From positions 434,001-498,000 of the forward strand of contig NZ_FXWK01000002.1 of assembly GCF_900177655.1 (NCBI RefSeq): a DNA stretch of 64,000 nucleotides. The letters run 5' to 3'. This DNA is from Devosia lucknowensis (GTDB taxonomy: Bacteria > Pseudomonadota > Alphaproteobacteria > Rhizobiales > Devosiaceae). The position numbers were made by a program, and so were the translations under genes. A model generated the notes under the pieces. That model did not search any database. It was not told the origin of the DNA and saw nothing but the letters and a program-made list of their open reading frames with translations. Numbering within the stretch: position 1 is the stretch's first letter; every line of letters begins with the position of its first letter. This document shows positions 59,519 to 64,000 of the stretch, piece after piece.

Positions 59519-59603
59519 AGTTTACATCATACAGCGGAGATTGTGTCTAGTAGCTAGTTCGGCCCGCTGAGTGGGATCGGCCGCCGTTGCAAGGAGATAA
59601 AGC

Positions 59604-60467
59604 GTGACTACACAAGCCGCACGGCTCAAGACCATTCTGGCCCGCCGCGAGGCGGTGATCATGCCTGGTGCTCCGAACGCTCTCTTTGCCAATGTCATTC
59701 AGGAACTGGGTTACGAATGCGCCTATGTCACCGGCGCAGGCGTCACAAACATGTATCTGGGCTCCCCCGACGTGGGCCTGATCACCATGAGCGAGATGGC
59801 TCAGCATATCGCGGTCATTGCTGAAACGGTGGACATTCCCCTGCTGGTCGACGGCGACACCGGCTTCGGCAATCCGGTCAATACCTACCGCACGGTCCGG
59901 ACCTATGAACGTGCCGGCGCAGCCGGGATCCAGATCGAGGATCAGGACTTTCCAAAGAAATGCGGACATTTCAACGGCAAGGCCGTCATCCCCACCGACG
60001 AAATGGTCCAGAAGATCAAGGCGGCAGTGGACTCCCGGCGCGACGGCGATTTTCAGATCATCGCGCGCACCGACGCCATCGCCGTCAACGGTATCGAGGA
60101 CGCCCTCGAACGGGCGCACCGCTTTATCGAGGCCGGGGCCGACGTGACCTTTGTGGAGGCGCCGATCAATCTCGAGGACATCGCCCGGGTGGCGCGCGAG
60201 TTGCCGGTCCCACAGATCTTCAACTATGTCTTTGGTGGCAAGACCCCGCCGGTGGAGCACGCCGATCTCAAGGAAATGGGTTATGGCGCTGGCCTTTTCG
60301 CCAATGCGGCGCTGCAGGCGGCCCTGAAATCGGTGCACCACGTCCTGGGCGAACTGCATCGCACCGGCTCGCTAGAAGGCGTCAAGGATGCGCTGGCGAG
60401 TTTCGAAATGCGCCAGAGCGCGGTGCGCAAGGACGACTTCGACGCGATGGAGAAGCGTTACACCTGA
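59604..60467 (+). CDS. PEP-mutase/isocitrate-lyase-family lyase
   Basis: This 287-residue TIM-barrel lyase has LVDGDTGFGNPVN (metal Asp), QIEDQDFPKKCGHFNGK (catalytic Cys motif KKCGH), ARTDAIAVNGIEDALERAH and VEAP. It resembles methylisocitrate or 2,3-dimethylmalate lyases and would split a substituted malate to pyruvate (or glyoxylate) plus an acid. It starts with GTG after AAGGAG. Confidence 0.88.
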   Translation: MTTQAARLKTILARREAVIMPGAPNALFANVIQELGYECAYVTGAGVTNMYLGSPDVGLITMSEMAQHIAVIAETVDIPLLVDGDTGFGNPVNTYRTVRTYERAGAAGIQIEDQDFPKKCGHFNGKAVIPTDEMVQKIKAAVDSRRDGDFQIIARTDAIAVNGIEDALERAHRFIEAGADVTFVEAPINLEDIARVARELPVPQIFNYVFGGKTPPVEHADLKEMGYGAGLFANAALQAALKSVHHVLGELHRTGSLEGVKDALASFEMRQSAVRKDDFDAMEKRYT

Positions 60468-60500
60468 TTGCCCAACGAGGCCCCAGCCCGAGGATATCCC

Positions 60501-61889
60501 ATGTTCGATCTCGTCATTCACAGCGGACTCGTCGCCCTTCCCGGCCAGGAACCTGCCCTCCTTGACATAGCCGTGAGCGACGGCCGGATCGCCGCGATCC
60601 TCGAGCCGGGCACGGCTGTGGAGGCCGCAGCGCACATCGATGCGTCCGGAAAGTTCGTCATGCCGGGCGCGCTCGACGTGCATGTGCATCTGGGCCACGG
60701 CGCTGATATCTCCTATCCGCGCGCGGCATCGGACGCCCGCAGCGAGACCTCGGCCGCCGCCAGCGGCGGCGTGACGACCATCGTGCCGTTCATCCTTTCG
60801 GCGCAGGAACATTCGACGATCTTCGACGAGATCCGTTCGGTGACGGAAGCGGGCAGCCACATCGACTTCGGCTATCACCTGATCATTTCGACCGAAGAGC
60901 AGTTGGCCCAGGTGCCCCGCTACATTGCGGATTACGGCATTCCGAGCTTCAAGATCTTCATGAACAATCGCGGCGGCGAGGGCAAACGCCTCGGCCTGCC
61001 GGATATCGACGATGCATTCCTGTTCCGGCTGGCGCAGGCCTGCGCCGAAAATGGCGCCGTGCTCTGTCCGCATCCGGAAAACATCGAGGTCGTGCACTTC
61101 TTGCGCCAGCAGGTCATGGCCAAGGATCCGGAAGGGCTCAACGGCCTGACGTCCTGGAATGAATCGCGCCCGCCCTTCGTGGAGGCCGATGCCATTCAGC
61201 GCGCGGCACGTCTTTGCCAGGCAGCGGGCGCACCGATCTACGTGGTCCATACGTCATCGGGCGAAGCGCTCGACGCCGCCATTGCGGCTCGCCAGCATGG
61301 CGTGTCGATCACCATCGAAACCTGCCCGCACTATCTGACGCACGATGTGACCTGGGAGCGTGGCACGGTCGGCAAGATCAATCCGCCGCTCCGCGAACCG
61401 AGCGATCGTGAAGCGCTGTGGGCGGGGATCGCTTCGGGCGCTATCGACACGGTCGCTTCCGACCATGTGCACCGCACCATCGCCGGCAAGGAGGGTGGCA
61501 TCTGGAAGGCCTCTCCTGGATGCCCGGGCCTCGAAACGCTGTTGCCGGTCATGTTGACCGAGGGGCATCACCGCCGTGGTATCAGTCTCGAACGCGTGGT
61601 TGCGCTGTTGTGCGAAAATCCGGCCAGGGCAATGGGCCTTTGGGGCCGGAAGGGCGCGCTCGCACCCGGCTTCGATGCGGATATCGTGCTTGTCGACCTC
61701 GATGCTGAATACCGTCTCGAGACGTCCGATATCCTCAGCGATGCAGGCTACAGCATCTACGAGGGCATGCCCTTCAAAGGCCGCGTCACCAATACGCTGG
61801 TTCGGGGCGTCGAAGTCTATCGCGACGGCGCCATGATTGCGGACACTGCCGGCCACGGCCGTTACCTTCGTCGCAACCTGCAATCCTAG
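60501..61889 (+). CDS. Cyclic-amide amidohydrolase (hydantoinase/dihydropyrimidinase-like)
   Basis: This 462-residue amidohydrolase has ALDVHVHLGHGADI (HxH), SFKIFMNNRGGEG (the carboxylated-Lys position), CPHPENIEV and VVHTSSGEAL (metal His), and VASDHVHRT (Asp). It differs from hydA in the window, especially in the Lys loop, so the ring substrate is probably different (hydantoin-, imide- or lactam-like). It has its own SD (GAGGA) and is 33 bp after the lyase. Confidence 0.87.
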   Translation: MFDLVIHSGLVALPGQEPALLDIAVSDGRIAAILEPGTAVEAAAHIDASGKFVMPGALDVHVHLGHGADISYPRAASDARSETSAAASGGVTTIVPFILSAQEHSTIFDEIRSVTEAGSHIDFGYHLIISTEEQLAQVPRYIADYGIPSFKIFMNNRGGEGKRLGLPDIDDAFLFRLAQACAENGAVLCPHPENIEVVHFLRQQVMAKDPEGLNGLTSWNESRPPFVEADAIQRAARLCQAAGAPIYVVHTSSGEALDAAIAARQHGVSITIETCPHYLTHDVTWERGTVGKINPPLREPSDREALWAGIASGAIDTVASDHVHRTIAGKEGGIWKASPGCPGLETLLPVMLTEGHHRRGISLERVVALLCENPARAMGLWGRKGALAPGFDADIVLVDLDAEYRLETSDILSDAGYSIYEGMPFKGRVTNTLVRGVEVYRDGAMIADTAGHGRYLRRNLQS

Positions 61890-61898
61890 GAGGCCAGC

Positions 61899-63476
61899 TT
61901 GGCTAGTGACATCGCCGATCCGGCGTCCCAGCTCGCCGAGCGGCTGCCGGGGCTGCGCATAGAGACGCGTGACCTCGACCTTTATTCCACCGACGTCTTC
62001 TACCAGGCGCCGCACGCTCCCGTGGCCGTGCTCCATCCGGAGAGCGAAGGCGACATCGTGAACATGGTCCGCGAAGCCGCAGTTCTGGGGCTTGGGCTTT
62101 ATGCGCGCGGGGGCGGCTTGTCCTATAGCGCGGGCTACTTGCCGGTGCGTCCCAACTGCGCGCTGGTCGATCTTTCGGCGCTCGACAAGGTCATCGAGAT
62201 CAATGCCGAAGACCGCTATGTCACAGTCGAGGCGGGTGTCACCTGGGCGCAGCTTCGAGATGCGCTGCGTCCGCTGGGCCTGATGACGCCGTTCTGGGGC
62301 ACCTTTTCGGGCCTTCATGCCACGGTGGGTGGTTCGGTTTCCCAGGGCGCCAAATTCTTCGGCTCGGCATCGCGGGGCAGTTCCGCGGAATCGGTGCTCG
62401 GCCTTAGGGTGGTCACCGGCACCGGCGAAGTCATCGAAACCGGATCGGCAGGCGGGGAAAACACCACCCCGTTCTTCCGCAATTATGGCCCCGACCTCAC
62501 GGGCATATTTCTCGGCGATTGCGGAGCCTTCGGCATCAAGACGCAGATCACCCTGCAGTTGATCCCGACGGCGAAAGGCGAAGCTTTCGTGTCGTTCTCG
62601 TTCGACGACCCGGCTGCGCAGATGCGCGCCATGGGCCAGATCGGCGCGGAACTGCTGGCGTCGGAATGCCTCGGCATGGACCCGTTCTCGGCGCAGTCTC
62701 GCATGCAGAGCGATGGCCTTCTGGCCGATCTCAAGACCGTCGGGCAGATCATCAAAGGCGCGTCGAGCCTCCGCTCCGGCCTGCGCGACGCAACCCTGAT
62801 TGCCCTGCACGGCCGGCGCTTCGCCAAAAAGGTCGGCTACCTGATGAACACCATCATCGAGGGTGGCGACCAGCGCGAGGCCGATCGCAAGGCGCAACGC
62901 GTGCGGGCCATTGCGCGAAACTTCGGCGGACGCGAAATTCCGGCGTCCATCCCGCGCGTCATGCGCGCCATGCCGTTCCCGCCCATGTCCGGACTTCTGA
63001 CCCCGTCAGGTAAGCGCATGGCCTGGCTGCACACGGTCGTGCCCAATTCGCGTGGGGCGGAGTGCTTCACCCGCACCGAAGCCGTCTTCCAGCGCGATGC
63101 CGTGGCTCTCAAGGCGGCCGGCATATCGCATGGCTACCTGCTTTCCACTCATGGCCCCTCGGGCGTAGGCGTCGAGACACTGATCCGCTGGTCGGATGCG
63201 CCACTGCCCATCCATCTCGACTTCATGAGCGAGGCGCAGCGCGCCGCCTTGAAGCGCCGGCCGGACAATCCTGCCTCGCGCGAAAAGCTCAGGGAACTGA
63301 CGCGCGACATCCTCGCCGAATGGCGGGAACTGGGCGGCGTCCACATGCAGGTCGGCCGAAAGTATCCCTTTATGCAGACGCGCCAGGCGCCGGTCCGCGC
63401 CCTCCTCGATCAGCTCAAGCACCAGTTCGACCCTTCGGACATCATGAGCCCGGGCAATCTGTTCACGCTCGACTAG
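61899..63476 (+). CDS. FAD-linked oxidase (VAO/PCMH-type)
   Basis: This 525-residue flavoprotein has the FAD-binding motif GLYARGGGLSYSAGYLP, with Leu at the position of the covalent His of BBE-type oxidases, so FAD is probably non-covalent. Also visible are FSGLHATVGGSVSQGAKFFG and LGLRVVTGTGEVIETG. It starts with TTG, with AGGAGG five bases before it. It is probably the final oxidative step of the pathway; the substrate is unknown. Confidence 0.85.
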   Translation: MASDIADPASQLAERLPGLRIETRDLDLYSTDVFYQAPHAPVAVLHPESEGDIVNMVREAAVLGLGLYARGGGLSYSAGYLPVRPNCALVDLSALDKVIEINAEDRYVTVEAGVTWAQLRDALRPLGLMTPFWGTFSGLHATVGGSVSQGAKFFGSASRGSSAESVLGLRVVTGTGEVIETGSAGGENTTPFFRNYGPDLTGIFLGDCGAFGIKTQITLQLIPTAKGEAFVSFSFDDPAAQMRAMGQIGAELLASECLGMDPFSAQSRMQSDGLLADLKTVGQIIKGASSLRSGLRDATLIALHGRRFAKKVGYLMNTIIEGGDQREADRKAQRVRAIARNFGGREIPASIPRVMRAMPFPPMSGLLTPSGKRMAWLHTVVPNSRGAECFTRTEAVFQRDAVALKAAGISHGYLLSTHGPSGVGVETLIRWSDAPLPIHLDFMSEAQRAALKRRPDNPASREKLRELTRDILAEWRELGGVHMQVGRKYPFMQTRQAPVRALLDQLKHQFDPSDIMSPGNLFTLD

Positions 63477-63494
63477 CCCCACAGCGATTCTCAA

Positions 63495-63524
63495 AAAAGG
63501 CCCGGCAGTTCTGCCGGGCCTTTT
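63495..63524. terminator. Intrinsic terminator after the FAD oxidase
   Basis: AAAAGGCCCGGCAG (63495-63508) pairs with CTGCCGGGCCTTTT (63511-63524), with a 2-nt loop. Confidence 0.92.
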
Positions 63525-63550
63525 CCATTTCATGAACGACCGACAAAAAA

Positions 63551-63573
63551 ATGGGCCGGAAAAACCGGCCCAT
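63551..63573 (-). terminator. Intrinsic terminator of the binding-protein gene
   Basis: ATGGGCCGG (63551-63559) pairs with CCGGCCCAT (63565-63573). On the minus strand it is followed by a T-rich run. Confidence 0.85.
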
Positions 63574-63592
63574 CTTCGTCTCCGGGAGGAGA

Positions 63593-64000
63593 TTATTCGA
63601 AGGTGTAGAGGCGAACGATCTCGTCCGGATAGGGGACGTAGTCGATGTCCGCCTTGACGCCATAGACCTGAAGCATGTCGTAGAGCGGGAGGAACTGACG
63701 GTCTTCGTTGCTGATGCGGAACGCCTCGCTGATCATTTCCTGCTTCTTGGCCTCGTCGATTTCCTGGCGCTGGGACTTCACCAGGGCATCGATCTCGGGA
63801 TTGTTGTGACGCAGGTGACCACCGGCCTCGTAGAGGGTCGCGAGGATCGTCTCGGCGTGGAACTGCGAAGAGCCAAAGGCGAAGTAGTACATCGGGCTCA
63901 GCTTGTTCTGGACCCAGGCCGGGAAGAAGGCCGTGAATTCCATCGGATTAAGCTGAACCTGAAGACCGGCACTAGTCAGATAGCCGGCGATCGCCTGCGC
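63593..64000 (-). CDS. Peptide-type ABC solute-binding protein, C-terminal part only
   Basis: The last 135 residues of a family-5 (dipeptide/oligopeptide) binding protein are present, reading QLNPMEFTAFFPAWVQNKLS and HAETILATLYEAGGHLRHNN, ending in a TAA at 63593. The 5' part, about 350-400 residues, is outside the window. It is probably the binding protein for the dpp-type transporter at 46-50 kb, since none is present there. Confidence 0.82.
   Translation of the reverse strand, partial: AQAIAGYLTSAGLQVQLNPMEFTAFFPAWVQNKLSPMYYFAFGSSQFHAETILATLYEAGGHLRHNNPEIDALVKSQRQEIDEAKKQEMISEAFRISNEDRQFLPLYDMLQVYGVKADIDYVPYPDEIVRLYTFE

Noticed and set aside
1..64000. Prophage, insertion sequence, integron or CRISPR content
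   Set aside because: I found no transposase, integrase or phage structural gene, no regularly spaced repeats and no att-like duplications at the tRNA.

Overview
The window looks like a contiguous chromosomal stretch of a GC-rich alphaproteobacterium of the order Hyphomicrobiales, with Devosia or a relative the likeliest source. The evidence is indirect: MmcB and DUF1236 proteins, small DUF1127 and 24-residue membrane peptides, tadE/tadG, a dense set of CTCTCC/GGGGAGAG and CCGTCCTCGGG intergenic palindromes, and the general protein style. No 16S gene or other decisive marker is present. I see no prophage, insertion sequence, transposase or CRISPR array.

Layout. 1-13 kb: a truncated LysR regulator, a higBA toxin-antitoxin pair with two tandem operators, trhO (tRNA modification), an aldo/keto reductase, an Rrf2 regulator with a CPFC disulfide oxidoreductase, a Gfo/Idh/MocA dehydrogenase, tadE/tadG, a FhuF-like ferric-siderophore reductase and a 2-hydroxyacid dehydrogenase. 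12.7-14 kb: rbfA-truB. 14-18 kb: three tandem paralogous MFS exporters with mmcB inserted between two of them, followed by a LysR regulator. 19-28 kb: housekeeping and stress genes (RlpA, 1-Cys peroxiredoxin, CreA, an amino-acid ABC permease plus binding protein without ATPase, Rdx, GPx, DUF1236), a TetR/VOC divergent pair, and a mini-operon of two 24-aa membrane peptides flanking a membrane protein.

28.9-40.3 kb is a coherent reductive pyrimidine catabolism locus. It holds an NMT1-type ABC importer (binding protein, two permeases, ATPase), dihydropyrimidinase (hydA), N-carbamoyl-beta-alanine amidohydrolase, malonate/methylmalonate-semialdehyde dehydrogenase (mmsA), an omega-amino-acid aminotransferase, and a divergent RutR-type TetR regulator with a RutR-like operator. 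Dihydropyrimidine dehydrogenase is not in the window. Several repeat blocks lie inside this locus, and one supplies the C-terminus of a small DUF559 nuclease-like ORF.

40.3-45.6 kb: a GGDEF protein, a VOC protein, an STT3-like polytopic membrane protein, MmcQ/YjbR, msrA and tRNA-Ser(GGA).

45.6-64 kb is the most interesting part. It is a catabolic island of about 14 genes: peptide-type ABC transporter, MBL hydrolase, alcohol and aldehyde dehydrogenases, isochorismatase-family amidase, GntR/FCD regulator, atypical amidohydrolase, enoyl-CoA hydratase, PaaK-like CoA ligase, tandem alpha/beta-hydrolase-fold protein, PEP-mutase/isocitrate-lyase family lyase, hydantoinase-like cyclic amidohydrolase, FAD oxidase, and a binding protein cut by the window end. 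Five near-copies of a 13-bp palindrome, GTCAAC-W-GTTGAC, sit upstream of its transcription units. This makes it a self-contained regulon for an unidentified, probably amide- or imide-containing, carbon and nitrogen source.
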